From positions 16,639 through 80,638 of the forward strand of contig FONU01000019.1 in the NCBI GenBank assembly GCA_900112995.1: 64,000 nucleotides of DNA, read 5' to 3'. Source of the stretch: [Lactobacillus] rogosae (GTDB lineage: Bacteria > Bacillota > Clostridia > Lachnospirales > Lachnospiraceae). The notes below the pieces were generated by a model. It ran no database searches. It saw only the letters and a list, made by a program, of their open reading frames with translations, and was not told the origin of the DNA. Made by a program: the position numbers and the translations under genes. Position 1 is the stretch's first letter; every line of letters begins with the position of its first letter. Below are positions 26,304 to 35,792 of the stretch, one piece after another.

Positions 26304-28448
26304 TCAATTTCCAAATAAACCAGACATTGATGATGTCTGCGAGTTAAGCTTTGATAAAGCTGATTCCATAGCTGAGAATTTACTATAATAGTAATCTTCC
26401 CAAGTTGTAATCTTAGTCTCTGCATCACTTATCTTAGTTGTATATTCTGAATATTGCTTAGTCATCTGCTTGTCATTATATACTGTATAAGCACTGCTCA
26501 CTGAAGATGTAGCCATCTTATTACCTAAATCTGTATAAAGCTTTGTAGCAAGCTGTGAGAAGAACGAAACTACAGTCTCCGGATCACTTGCTATTGCCGC
26601 CCTTAACTTATCATCATTACCCGATGAAACAGAGTCATCTGAATCACCATCAATATGATATACACCTTTTTCATTCTCACCTGATGAGAAATATCCCTGT
26701 GTTGCTATACCAAAGCTTGATAAAGCATACGACTTTCCGTTAATTGTAAATGATGAAGCCATATCATTCTTCATAGTATTGATAATACTGCTTAAAGTAT
26801 CATCCTTTCTAAGAAGTGAGTCCTTAATCTTAGTCTCCCACTTTTCAACTTCATCATCCGTCATTGCGGACTTCTCGTCATCTGTAAGTGGTTCATAACC
26901 CTTAGAGCTGTCTGCATTGTATGCTTCATCCATTGACTTAATCAGCTTATTATAATCTGTAAACATATCTTTAATAGACTTATAGATTGCATCTACATCT
27001 GTATCTGTAGTTATTGTAACCTGCTCATCATCCTTAGTCTTAGCGGTTACCTGTATTGTAATGCCATTAATCGAATAGTTATTGCTATTACTTGTAAATG
27101 TAGCACCATTAAGCTCAATTTCTGAATCCTGTCCTACTTTTCTTGATGCGCCCTTAGAAAACTTATGTGCTGCGTTAATCATATCATAGCTATTCTTTGC
27201 TTTGTTCTGATACTGTGTTGTAAGGTCTGCCTTAATCTTAGTATTCCTGTCAGCAGTCTCAGCAGCTATATTGGCAACTCCAGCAGCTGAATCTGTCTCT
27301 TTTAGAGCTGATACAGTTGTCTTGCCATCTTTCACCTCAATATTAACATAATTTTTAAGGTCTTCCATTGATTTCTTAGCTGTATCGTAGTTAGCTATGT
27401 CTGATTTAAGTGTTTCTACAGAACTTGTAAGGGTTTTATATTGTTCTTTTTCTTCGTCTGTAAGTTTACTTTCATCAAAATCACTATCATTATCTCCGCC
27501 TTTGCCTTTTAAAATAAGTGCATCAAGCTGTGCCTGTTTTGATGTAAGCTGTGCCTTAGCATTATCTTCAGCTGTGACACCTGTATCTGACATATATTTA
27601 GTATTAAAACTATCAACTGTAGCAGAAGCTTTACTATATGCTGCAAGCTTTTCCTGTGCTACTGTATCAAAGCTTATCTTATTACTCTCATAAGCACTAT
27701 TAATAATATCATCAAGTGCTGATGTATATGTACCATCCGCAGCATTATAATAGCCAGCCCATTTTGTATACTCTGCTGTAGATGTCTTATCATCTGTATA
27801 AAGTCCCAATTCATACAAAGAGTCTCTACCAGCTGTATCATTAGCTACTAATGAAAAATCGCCATCTTTACCAGAAGTCTTGGAACTTATAAAGAATCTC
27901 TGGTTCGCCTCATCAAAGCTTGCCTGTACACCAGCATCCTTAAGCTTTACTAAGAACTGATTAACTGTCATATCATCTGTAAGTTCTATATTAGTTGACT
28001 TACCATCAACAGAAAGTGTAACACTTCCCTGTCCTGACGTCTTACCTGTTATAGCTGATAACTTGCTTGAACCTGTTATCTTTGATGTGCTGTCTGATTT
28101 ATTAGTAACTTCACCACCTGTAAGATAACCCGATGATGCAAGTTCTTTAACCTTTAATGTCTGGTCTCCAGCTACCGCACTTGAACTTGCTGTAACTGTA
28201 GCTACACTTGAATTAGATACAGTTGACTTCTTAAGGCTGTATGCTTTACCAAACCTCGCTGATGAAAGCTTTCCACTATAAAAGCTATATATGCTTGTAT
28301 TCATAGTCTTCCACTTTTCCTGTTTCCAGGAAAGCTTAGTCTGAGCCTTTACAAGATTGTCTTTCTTTAACTGATATCCTGATACAAGTGCTGTTACAAG
28401 CGACTCTGTATCCATACCTGAAACCATACCTGATAATCTTATTGGCAT
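26304..28448 (-). CDS. fliD: Flagellar filament cap protein FliD
   Basis: The 714-residue protein begins with the FliD N-terminal domain (RLSGMVSGMDTESLVTALV, LSWKQEKWKTMNTSIYSF) and ends with the FliD C-terminal region (KMATSSVSSAYTVY, WEDYYYSKFSAMESALSKLN). It is longer than the usual 450-500 residues because of a large, Ser/Thr/Asp-rich central insert (about residues 215-420) that would be exposed at the cell-distal tip. Five FliD copies cap the filament and guide flagellin insertion. It is 11 bases from flaG upstream. Confidence 0.93.
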   Translation of the reverse strand: MPIRLSGMVSGMDTESLVTALVSGYQLKKDNLVKAQTKLSWKQEKWKTMNTSIYSFYSGKLSSARFGKAYSLKKSTVSNSSVATVTASSSAVAGDQTLKVKELASSGYLTGGEVTNKSDSTSKITGSSKLSAITGKTSGQGSVTLSVDGKSTNIELTDDMTVNQFLVKLKDAGVQASFDEANQRFFISSKTSGKDGDFSLVANDTAGRDSLYELGLYTDDKTSTAEYTKWAGYYNAADGTYTSALDDIINSAYESNKISFDTVAQEKLAAYSKASATVDSFNTKYMSDTGVTAEDNAKAQLTSKQAQLDALILKGKGGDNDSDFDESKLTDEEKEQYKTLTSSVETLKSDIANYDTAKKSMEDLKNYVNIEVKDGKTTVSALKETDSAAGVANIAAETADRNTKIKADLTTQYQNKAKNSYDMINAAHKFSKGASRKVGQDSEIELNGATFTSNSNNYSINGITIQVTAKTKDDEQVTITTDTDVDAIYKSIKDMFTDYNKLIKSMDEAYNADSSKGYEPLTDDEKSAMTDDEVEKWETKIKDSLLRKDDTLSSIINTMKNDMASSFTINGKSYALSSFGIATQGYFSSGENEKGVYHIDGDSDDSVSSGNDDKLRAAIASDPETVVSFFSQLATKLYTDLGNKMATSSVSSAYTVYNDKQMTKQYSEYTTKISDAETKITTWEDYYYSKFSAMESALSKLNSQTSSMSGLFGN

Positions 28449-28459
28449 AATATTACCTC

Positions 28460-28897
28460 CTATCTCTTCTCATCAACAAGGATACCAGCAAGCTCCCAGG
28501 CTTTTGCAAGCATTTCAAGAGCCTTCTCTGATGGTATCTCCTTGATGACTTCATCAGTGTCCTTATCTTTAATCTTAATAGTAATACGGTTAGTTGGCTC
28601 ATTATAACCAAATTCTGCTATTGTATTTCTATTAATTACTTTCTGTATATCTTTGAGTTCCTTGATACTTGCTTCTTTCTTCTCATTCTGCTGTGCAAGA
28701 TTAGATTCGCCATTGTCAGTACCACTCTTCTGTGTATTGGTTATCTGCACTGTCGATGCTGTACTGACTTTACTATCTGCTGTCATCTCCTTTGCTGCTG
28801 TATCAGAAGAAGTCTGAACATTAACCTTATTAATCTGTGTTGCCTGAACTGCCTGATTATGGTAATTGGCAGCTATGCTCATTTTATCAATTCCCAT
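28460..28897 (-). CDS. flaG: FlaG-family flagellar protein
   Basis: This 145-residue protein has a low-complexity, Thr/Gln-rich N-terminal half and a conserved C-terminal FlaG domain: ELKDIQKVINRNTIAEFGYN, ITIKIKDKDTDEVIKEIPSEKALEM. FlaG influences filament length in other bacteria. The leader just before the ATG reads ACGGAGG and AAGGATA, both containing GGA motifs that could bind CsrA. It is the first gene of the flaG-fliD-fliS unit. Confidence 0.85.
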   Translation of the reverse strand: MGIDKMSIAANYHNQAVQATQINKVNVQTSSDTAAKEMTADSKVSTASTVQITNTQKSGTDNGESNLAQQNEKKEASIKELKDIQKVINRNTIAEFGYNEPTNRITIKIKDKDTDEVIKEIPSEKALEMLAKAWELAGILVDEKR

Positions 28898-28977
28898 TAT
28901 CCTTCACCTCCGTGTGGTTGTAAAAAATGTTCTCAAACCGATATTAACCAATATTACAATTCTGCAATATATATCCT

Positions 28978-29043
28978 AGTGCAGTAAAGAAATCCTTTTC
29001 CCGTATTTATTGCACTTTACTCAGTTTCTAAACCCTATATCGG
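28978..29043 (-). promoter_or_regulatory. flaG leader: sigma-28-like -10 and large hairpin
   Basis: CCGATAT on the minus strand (29043-29037) matches a sigma-28 -10 box, but no good TAAA lies 14-16 bases upstream. Downstream, arms at 28978-28988 and 29006-29016 form an 11-base stem with one mismatch. The loop carries ACGGGA and AAGGA, resembling CsrA-accessible sites. The gap 28898-29123 otherwise shows nothing. Confidence 0.45.
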
Positions 29044-29123
29044 CATTCTAATGCCATAATATAATATTATATATTAATTATATTCATTATAAATCATTAC
29101 AATTGTTATAACAAATGTAACTA

Positions 29124-29348
29124 TCATTTCTTAAAGAGCTGGTTAAGTGCCTTAACATCAATTGCCTGTTGTGTAGCTTCCTTATTAGCATCCTTTATCT
29201 GTACATATACTTCTTTTCTGTAGATTGGAACAGACTTAGGTGCTGTTATTCCAAGCTTAACCTGATCTCCTTTAATCTCGATAACTGTGACTTCTACGTC
29301 ATCGTTAATTATTATAGCTTCATCTTTTTTCCTTGATAATGCCAGCAT
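29124..29348 (-). CDS. csrA: Carbon storage regulator CsrA
   Basis: I start at 29348 because the upstream frame overlaps fliW and because MLALSRKKDEAIIINDD is the canonical CsrA N-terminus. The 74-residue protein contains VTVIEIKGDQVKLGITAPKSVPIYRKE, with the RNA-binding residues of strand 1 and strand 5. It is a homodimer that binds ANGGA sites near ribosome-binding sites and blocks translation. It begins 2 bases before the fliW stop codon's far side, so the pair is translationally coupled. FliW inhibits it until flagellin is abundant. Leaders of flagellin 2, flaG and flgK1 here have candidate sites. Confidence 0.95.
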   Translation of the reverse strand: MLALSRKKDEAIIINDDVEVTVIEIKGDQVKLGITAPKSVPIYRKEVYVQIKDANKEATQQAIDVKALNQLFKK

Positions 29349-29349
29349 T

Positions 29350-29823
29350 CTACTCACCTTTCCTTTCTTCAAGAATTGAATAAATAGGATATCTGACTTC
29401 ATAATCATTGTTGTCGGCTATAAGCTGTACACCCTTTAATGTATCAGCATTGACAATGATTGGAGCTTTGAAATTAATTGTCATCTTAGTAATATCTGCC
29501 GGAACAGTAAGTACACAAAACACTATAAGATCAGCTTCTTTAATATCACTTCCAAGAGCCTTTAACATCTCATCTTCAACTATCGGATCATAGTCTTCTT
29601 TAATAAGCTCCGGCTTTAACATTGGAAGAGCAAGTTCTGGCTCATCTAATGACTGTAACCACATTATTGATGCCTCGTCTCCCTTATCCACATCGTATAT
29701 AAGTGTAAACTTTTTACAGTCCTCAAAGCCAATAACCCCAAGGTCAAATGTTATAATCTTCTCATCATCAATATCAATCGTTCCAAACCATCTAGTATCT
29801 ACCTTCACCTTAATACCCTCCAT
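29350..29823 (-). CDS. fliW: Flagellar assembly factor FliW
   Basis: The 157-residue protein matches FliW: VDTRWFGTIDIDDEKIITFDLGVIGFED at the start, IMWLQSLDEPELALPMLKPE in the middle, FKAPIIVNADTLKGVQLI near the end. FliW binds free flagellin, and when flagellin is exported the released FliW binds CsrA and relieves translational repression. It lies 23 bases after flgL and overlaps the ribosome site of csrA, giving the classic fliW-csrA pair. Confidence 0.95.
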   Translation of the reverse strand: MEGIKVKVDTRWFGTIDIDDEKIITFDLGVIGFEDCKKFTLIYDVDKGDEASIMWLQSLDEPELALPMLKPELIKEDYDPIVEDEMLKALGSDIKEADLIVFCVLTVPADITKMTINFKAPIIVNADTLKGVQLIADNNDYEVRYPIYSILEERKGE

Positions 29824-29846
29824 TAAAACGCTTTGATTATCATTTT

Positions 29847-31457
29847 CTATCCAATAAAATCAAGTAATGTCTGCTGTACTACCTTGCTTGCTGCTGACAG
29901 TGCCGCATTATATACAAGCTGGGCAGAAGTATAAGATATAACAACCTCCTCAAGGTCAATATCTTCATTCTCAGACTTAAGACTTGTAAAATTAGTCTTC
30001 TGTTCTGTGAGTCTTGACTTAGTAAGGTCAAGTCTTGTAATTCTGTTACCCACATCAGCCTTGGCATTAGAAATCTGTTCCTGATATCCCTGCATCTGCC
30101 CGATACCACTCTCAAAAGCTTTAGTCATCTGGCTTTTTGCTAATTCCTGCTGCTTAGTAAGTCCTTCAAGAATATCACTTAAACTCTTCTGGTCTGCATC
30201 TGATGAATATCTTTCCTCTTTCATCATACTTTCAACCTTTGACATCTGGCTCTCTATATCAAGAACATTCTGTACTGCTGATGTGAGGTCATCTATATTT
30301 CTTCCAAAATATATATTAAACGCTTCATCTGCCTGAGTATTAACCTTTAACTTCTGTGTAAAATTAATATTATACTCTATATCTTCATCCTTCTTAACAT
30401 AAGTAACGCCTGTAACATTATCAACACAGTCAAAATACATTGTTGGATTAACATCACCCTTTTTAAAATTAGATTTATCATACTGCACTGAGAATGAATT
30501 GCTTGTATATACGTCCTTATATACATTTTCTCCAAGAAGAACTTCACCAACCTGTGAATTAATAACTATCTCATCATCACCTGGTATATAATTAGTATCT
30601 GATGTAAATGATACTGTAACTGCATTGCCACTTCCATCACTAAAGAAGTTACCTGTAACGCCTGTTATATTACCATTGGCATCTGTATTAGTTGTAACAC
30701 CTGTAACTGCATTACCATCTGCATCTGTTACTGATATTGTTCCGTCTGTGTTCTTAGTTATTGAAGCCGTATTGCCCTGACTGTCTGTAATCTTAAATGT
30801 TCCATTAGCATCAACCTCTGAATAAGCAAGCTGTAATCTGTGTACTGTCTGCACATTTGGTGTAATAATCTTGCCATTAGCATCTTTTTTAACTGACAGA
30901 TTCATAATATCATCATTAGAATAGGCATTAGTATATACAGTCTTACTGCTAAGTGCATCTCTTGTAAAGTTCTGTGTTATTGTATAGTCCACATCCTTAG
31001 CATCTGCATCTGACTGATATGTCAGAGGCTTGTCTGTTGCATAACCTGTGAATACATATCTTCCAGCATAATCTACATCTCCCTGTGTATAGAATGAATC
31101 CTTTAGCTTATTAAGTGTCTCAACAATTGTATTACGTTCCGAAGGAGAATAAGAATCTGTTGCACCCTGATTACAATAGCTGTAAAGCTGTGATACTATA
31201 TTGTAACTCTGGTCAAGAGCATCGTGTGTTACCGAAAGCCATGATGAAGCATCTGGTATATTCTTATTAATATACTGTGTAACCTGATCAAGACTTGAAC
31301 GAAGTCTTAATGCTCTGATTGCAATAATTGGGTCATCAGAAGGCTTGTTAATCTTCTTCTGTGTAGATAACTGTGTATCCATTGTATTAATCTGACTTTT
31401 ATTAGTCTGTATATTAGCTATAGAGCTGTTTATCATCATCTGATTAGTTATTCTCAT
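29847..31457 (-). CDS. flgL: Hook-filament junction protein FlgL
   Basis: The 536-residue protein has the flagellin-like N-terminus of FlgL (MRITNQMMINSSIANIQTNK, KKINKPSDDPIIAIRALRLR) and C-terminus (LEEVVISYTSAQLVYNAALS). Bacillus FlgL is about 300 residues; the extra length is a central insert (about residues 180-390) rich in Asp, Asn and Thr. The insert includes repeat-like motifs such as TDSQGNTASITKNTDGTIS, expected to lie on the outer surface. It joins the hook to the filament with FlgK. It follows flgK2 by 41 bases. Confidence 0.92.
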   Translation of the reverse strand: MRITNQMMINSSIANIQTNKSQINTMDTQLSTQKKINKPSDDPIIAIRALRLRSSLDQVTQYINKNIPDASSWLSVTHDALDQSYNIVSQLYSYCNQGATDSYSPSERNTIVETLNKLKDSFYTQGDVDYAGRYVFTGYATDKPLTYQSDADAKDVDYTITQNFTRDALSSKTVYTNAYSNDDIMNLSVKKDANGKIITPNVQTVHRLQLAYSEVDANGTFKITDSQGNTASITKNTDGTISVTDADGNAVTGVTTNTDANGNITGVTGNFFSDGSGNAVTVSFTSDTNYIPGDDEIVINSQVGEVLLGENVYKDVYTSNSFSVQYDKSNFKKGDVNPTMYFDCVDNVTGVTYVKKDEDIEYNINFTQKLKVNTQADEAFNIYFGRNIDDLTSAVQNVLDIESQMSKVESMMKEERYSSDADQKSLSDILEGLTKQQELAKSQMTKAFESGIGQMQGYQEQISNAKADVGNRITRLDLTKSRLTEQKTNFTSLKSENEDIDLEEVVISYTSAQLVYNAALSAASKVVQQTLLDFIG

Positions 31458-31498
31458 ACTATTCCTCCATTCATTTACAGATATGCTATGTGAACTAA

Positions 31499-33073
31499 TT
31501 ATAAGCCCGTCTGGTTAATAAGCTTGTCGTATATCTCGTTCATAACCGACATCATCTTAGAGTTAAGATTGTAAGCCTGCTGGAACTTCATAAGATCCAT
31601 AGCTTCTTCATCAGTATCAACACCCATAACCGATAATCTCTGGTTCTGAATTGTTGTCTTCATATTATTATAGTTAGAAAGAAATGTCTTAGCCTTACTT
31701 GAATCAATTGATACATCACTGACAATACTTTCAAGGAAGTAAGCACCTGTACCACCATCAAATATCTTTTTCTTCTGAAGTGCATTAATCTGTTCAATCA
31801 GATCGCACTGTGATTCGCCGTCCCCTACATTTGACTTTGTCGCAAGCTTATCAGCATCCTCTAAAAGAGCCGAATTAACAGATACTGTTGTTGCTGTAAG
31901 AACTCCAGAACCATCCTGAACAACAAAAAGTGGTATACCTTTATTCTTAGCATCAGTTGTATCCGCATCTGATACATAGCCACTTTCAAATATGCTGTTA
32001 ACTGCCTGTGCAAATGTCTGTATAAACGTATTAAGCTGTACCTGATAATATGGAACACCCTTATAATTAATATTCTCGCCTGCCTGTGCATTAGTCTCTG
32101 TTACGATATTACCATCAATATCTGTCTTGTATGTTCCATCATCATTCTTAGCATAAGACTCAATCTCTCCATTACAGCCATCTCTTATATCTATAAGTGC
32201 TTTTAACTGTCCTCCAAGTGAGTCACTGTATATATTAAAATCAGATCCGTCATTCCACTTTATATCATAAAGTCCATCTGCATCGCTTGTATTTCTTACT
32301 TCACCTCTTGCCACAACCTCTAATGTCCTGTAACTGTAATCATTAACAAGTGACTGTCCATTAATTGTTATCTGGAATGATGTAAGACCATTCTGGATTT
32401 CTGTCTCGCTTACTGTTATATTAACTGCCTTTGAAAGCTCATCAACTAATGCATTTCTCTGGTCACGAAGATCATTAGCATCACCATAGCACGCCTCAAT
32501 CTGGTTAATCTGCTTATTAAGTGCTGTTATGTTCTGTGCAAGTGTATTAATATGCTCAACAGTATCCTTTACTTCGTTATTGGCATCTGCCTGTACATTT
32601 CTTAAGTTATTAGCTAATGTATTAAAGTAATCTGTCATACTCTTGGCATTATTAATAAGCTGGTTCTTTGCAGAAGTGTCAGCTGGTGTAATTGTAAGCT
32701 GGTTAACTGCATCAAAGAAATTGCCGTATTCCTTTGAGAAACCTGAAAGAAGAAATTCATTAAGATAATCCTCAACCTGTGTCATATAATTATTCTTAGC
32801 TTCGTACTGTCCATAGTTAGCACAGTTGTTACGATATTTCTCATCATAATAAGAATCTCTTGTCTGTTTAATCTCTACAACATTAACACCTGAACCAATT
32901 GTTCCGTATGTTGAATATGTTCTTAAAGCATCTGATGCCTGTAAAAGCACGCTCTGCTTAGTATATCCATCAGTATTAATATTAGAAAGGTTGTGTGCTG
33001 TTGTTGTAATAGATGTCTGTGCCGCCTGAAGTCCTTTGTATGAGATTGATAATCCAAAAAATGTAGATGCCAT
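31499..33073 (-). CDS. flgK: Hook-filament junction protein FlgK, copy 2
   Basis: I start at 33073, where GGAGAG precedes the ATG; a longer frame to 33109 has no support. The 524-residue protein begins STFFGLSISYKGLQAAQTSI and has TTTAHNLSNINTDGYTKQ, the rod/hook/junction signature, ending MKFQQAYNLNSKMMSVMNEI. It is shorter than copy 1 and differs in its middle. Having two adjacent FlgK homologues is unusual; one may form the junction while the other is an alternative or a second adaptor layer. Confidence 0.9.
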   Translation of the reverse strand: MASTFFGLSISYKGLQAAQTSITTTAHNLSNINTDGYTKQSVLLQASDALRTYSTYGTIGSGVNVVEIKQTRDSYYDEKYRNNCANYGQYEAKNNYMTQVEDYLNEFLLSGFSKEYGNFFDAVNQLTITPADTSAKNQLINNAKSMTDYFNTLANNLRNVQADANNEVKDTVEHINTLAQNITALNKQINQIEACYGDANDLRDQRNALVDELSKAVNITVSETEIQNGLTSFQITINGQSLVNDYSYRTLEVVARGEVRNTSDADGLYDIKWNDGSDFNIYSDSLGGQLKALIDIRDGCNGEIESYAKNDDGTYKTDIDGNIVTETNAQAGENINYKGVPYYQVQLNTFIQTFAQAVNSIFESGYVSDADTTDAKNKGIPLFVVQDGSGVLTATTVSVNSALLEDADKLATKSNVGDGESQCDLIEQINALQKKKIFDGGTGAYFLESIVSDVSIDSSKAKTFLSNYNNMKTTIQNQRLSVMGVDTDEEAMDLMKFQQAYNLNSKMMSVMNEIYDKLINQTGL

Positions 33074-33168
33074 ATTAACTCTCCATTCTGCACCTTTATA
33101 CCAGTGCATTATTTACATTGTTGTATTAAACATCAATTATAATTCAATATAATCTGTAATTAATATAA

Positions 33169-35103
33169 TCAAGAACCAAGTGATGTAACAAGATGTTCTA
33201 TCATCTCACTTACAACATTAATATATCTTGATGCCGCATTATATGCGTGCTGATATTTTATCATCTTCTCAAGTTCTTCATCTGAAGATACACCTGATGT
33301 CTGTAATCTCTGGTTATCATAACCATCAACCATTGATGTCTGGTTATTAACAAATCTTGAAAGTACCTTACCAACTGTAGCAAACTCACCTATATAATCA
33401 TTATAGAATGAATTAAAGTCTGCCTTGGCATATGAATCAGGATTAAGCGATGCGAACTTTTTGCTGAATGCATCAATAAGTTCATTAGCTTTAGAAAAAT
33501 CTTCCTTGCCCTGTATTGTTGATAATGGAATTCTGTCAACATGCTGTGAAGCTTCTGGATTAACTAAAAGCTTACCAAGTGTATAATCTGTTTCATAATC
33601 TGCTGTGTTAAGATTATTACGGACATAAGTCTTAGTTCCGTCTGCCGCTGTTATCTGGATGTATCTTTCTGTTCCCTCTCTCTTGAACAATTCAACACCC
33701 ATAGTCATATCCTTATCCATACCGAAACCAGCCTTGTCTGTGTCAAGTACAGAATACTTCATATTATCAATAGTCTCAGCTGTTGTTCCTGCCTGGTCAA
33801 CATAAAGCTTCTCACCTGATGAATAACTGTAAGTTCCATCACCATTGGCAACACCTTTAACTTCCTTACCATATCTGTCATAAAGTGTTGCATTGACTGA
33901 AGCATTATATATGTACTCATCAGCCTGTAATACATTACCGTCATTATCTGTAAGCTCTTTTGTTGTTTCTATTGTCTTTTCTGGACAAAGAATATCATTA
34001 AGGGAAGTAACTATTCCATTAACAAGCTTATCAAATCCAGCTATCGCACTAAGTATTGCTGATGGTTCAATATATTTGTTGTAATATTCCTGCTTCTCGT
34101 TATATGCATCCATTGCATCATTATAAGCCTGAAGTCCGTCTGCTGTTGTAAGATCGTAATCTTCCTTCTCCGGCATAACAGGTACATCTGTATAATTAAC
34201 TTCTATAGAACCTCTTGCTACTAAAAGACCTTTGAGTTCTCCCTTGTCTGTATCCTTCATATTATTAATATTAGAAAGATTAAATACATCCCTGTCATAA
34301 CCTGGCCAGATTGGGATTAACAGTGCACTATTATCAACCTGTCTTGTTCCCATCTCAGTAACCTGTGCCGATGTAACAAATGGTACATTCTCAGCAGTTA
34401 CAATCACCTCACCATGTTCATTCTCATAATAATCAAAATCAATATAACCACTTAATTCATCTAACGCATTATCTCTTGTATCTCTTAAATCATTAGCACG
34501 TTCACCACTTCCAGATTCAACCTTGGCTATCTCTTTATTAAGGTCATATATCTTTTGTCCAAGATTGTTAATCTTATTTACCATATTATTAATATCTGTG
34601 TTAAGAGTTACCTGATAATCCTTAAGCCCAGCATATATTGCTTCAGACCTGTCTATAAATGCTGTTGCATTCTGGATAAGCGAAGATCTTGCAATTGTAC
34701 TTGTTGGATTCTTAGTAAGTTCATTAATTGCGTTATACAGATTCGTTATCTGTGTCTGGTATGTAACGCCCTGCATTTCTCCAAATAAATCTTCTACTTC
34801 TTCTACTGCCTTATACTGGCTTTCATAATATCCAAGTCTTGCATTCTCTGTTCTGTATGACTTATCTATAAAATCATTTCTTATTCTGCTTATAGCATCA
34901 ACATCAACACCAAGTCCACACTTGCCTGTGCTGTTTCCTGTTCCGAACACATTAACATACGTACTGTCTGCAAATGTAATCTGCTGTCTTGTGTATCCTG
35001 TTGTATTAACATTTGACAGATTGTGTGCCGTTGTATTAAGTGCTGTCTGTGATGTTTTAAGTCCTGACGCTCCTACCATAAGCGATGCCATTCCGTTAGC
35101 CAT
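33169..35103 (-). CDS. flgK: Hook-filament junction protein FlgK, copy 1
   Basis: The 644-residue protein has NGMASLMVGASGLKTSQTAL, TTAHNLSNVNTTGYTRQQ and, at the end, KYQHAYNAASRYINVVSEMI, all FlgK features. GGAGG precedes the ATG. Its central region (about residues 270-520) is enlarged compared with the usual 500-residue FlgK. The gene starts 25 bases after the U-run of a strong terminator-like hairpin, so expression probably depends on read-through or attenuation. It heads flgK1-flgK2-flgL-fliW-csrA. Confidence 0.92.
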   Translation of the reverse strand: MANGMASLMVGASGLKTSQTALNTTAHNLSNVNTTGYTRQQITFADSTYVNVFGTGNSTGKCGLGVDVDAISRIRNDFIDKSYRTENARLGYYESQYKAVEEVEDLFGEMQGVTYQTQITNLYNAINELTKNPTSTIARSSLIQNATAFIDRSEAIYAGLKDYQVTLNTDINNMVNKINNLGQKIYDLNKEIAKVESGSGERANDLRDTRDNALDELSGYIDFDYYENEHGEVIVTAENVPFVTSAQVTEMGTRQVDNSALLIPIWPGYDRDVFNLSNINNMKDTDKGELKGLLVARGSIEVNYTDVPVMPEKEDYDLTTADGLQAYNDAMDAYNEKQEYYNKYIEPSAILSAIAGFDKLVNGIVTSLNDILCPEKTIETTKELTDNDGNVLQADEYIYNASVNATLYDRYGKEVKGVANGDGTYSYSSGEKLYVDQAGTTAETIDNMKYSVLDTDKAGFGMDKDMTMGVELFKREGTERYIQITAADGTKTYVRNNLNTADYETDYTLGKLLVNPEASQHVDRIPLSTIQGKEDFSKANELIDAFSKKFASLNPDSYAKADFNSFYNDYIGEFATVGKVLSRFVNNQTSMVDGYDNQRLQTSGVSSDEELEKMIKYQHAYNAASRYINVVSEMIEHLVTSLGS

Positions 35104-35127
35104 AATTCCTCCATATCCTAAACCCAG

Positions 35128-35253
35128 AAAAAAATCACATTCTCAAAGAAAAATCCCAATTCATTCCTTTGAAAATGTGACCCTTAATTCCGAATAATAT
35201 TACTTAATCTATATTGTGTAATAATCAGAGTCAATCCGTTTCTTCTGATTATT
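35128..35253 (-). promoter_or_regulatory. flgK leader: GGA-loop hairpin followed by terminator-like attenuator
   Basis: First, arms 35220-35229 and 35244-35253 form a perfect 10-pair stem with ACGGA in the 14-base loop. Then arms 35135-35148 and 35167-35180 form a 14-base stem followed by seven U (complement of 35128-35134), a textbook intrinsic terminator. The loop of the second hairpin and flanking bases include AAGGA on the transcript. No promoter separates the terminator from flgK1, so attenuation is likely. Confidence 0.65.
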
Positions 35254-35267
35254 AGTCCGGATTATAT

Positions 35268-35780
35268 TTATTGTTTTGCATCAAATCCTGTCGCTCCAGT
35301 AATCCCCTGTTCCTCATAAGCTGTTCTTCCATAATTGGAAGTCTGTGGATCCATAACTGAATTCTTGGCAAGATCAAGCTCAAACTGTATCATATCCATT
35401 GATTCCTTGAGAAGCAGCTTATTATTATCATTAACTGTTGTAAGCTGGTTCAAAGTTCTTTTAAGTCTGAGATATACTTCTTCTAGTGCATCGTGCTCTT
35501 TAGGCTTCTTCTCAAGTATCTGTACTATATGTTCTACTCTTATCTGCTCATATGGAAGCCTTAGTATCGAGCATATCTCTTTCACATCTTCCTGTCTTTT
35601 CTGTTCAACGGTTTCAAGTTCTTCTATTAACTTCTGTTCCTGTAGGAATATCTTTTGTAATTCATCAACATCTCCCTTAACAATTGCGGAAGTCTTATCA
35701 TTGGACAAGTCCAGAAGCTTATTATATCCTGTATCCTCATTATTCAAATCATCGATTAATAGATCTATTAAACTTGCCAT
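35268..35780 (-). CDS. flgN: FlgN-family export chaperone
   Basis: The 170-residue protein is helical and matches FlgN in length and position: LIDLLIDDLNNEDTGYNKLLDL, FLQEQKLIEELETVEQKRQEDV, and a disordered tail with NYGRTAYEEQG. FlgN holds FlgK and FlgL in the cytoplasm before export. It follows flgM by 12 bases and precedes flgK, as in Bacillus (yvyG position). The leader hairpins of flgK begin right after its stop codon. Confidence 0.88.
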   Translation of the reverse strand: MASLIDLLIDDLNNEDTGYNKLLDLSNDKTSAIVKGDVDELQKIFLQEQKLIEELETVEQKRQEDVKEICSILRLPYEQIRVEHIVQILEKKPKEHDALEEVYLRLKRTLNQLTTVNDNNKLLLKESMDMIQFELDLAKNSVMDPQTSNYGRTAYEEQGITGATGFDAKQ

Positions 35781-35792
35781 GCTTTAACCTCA

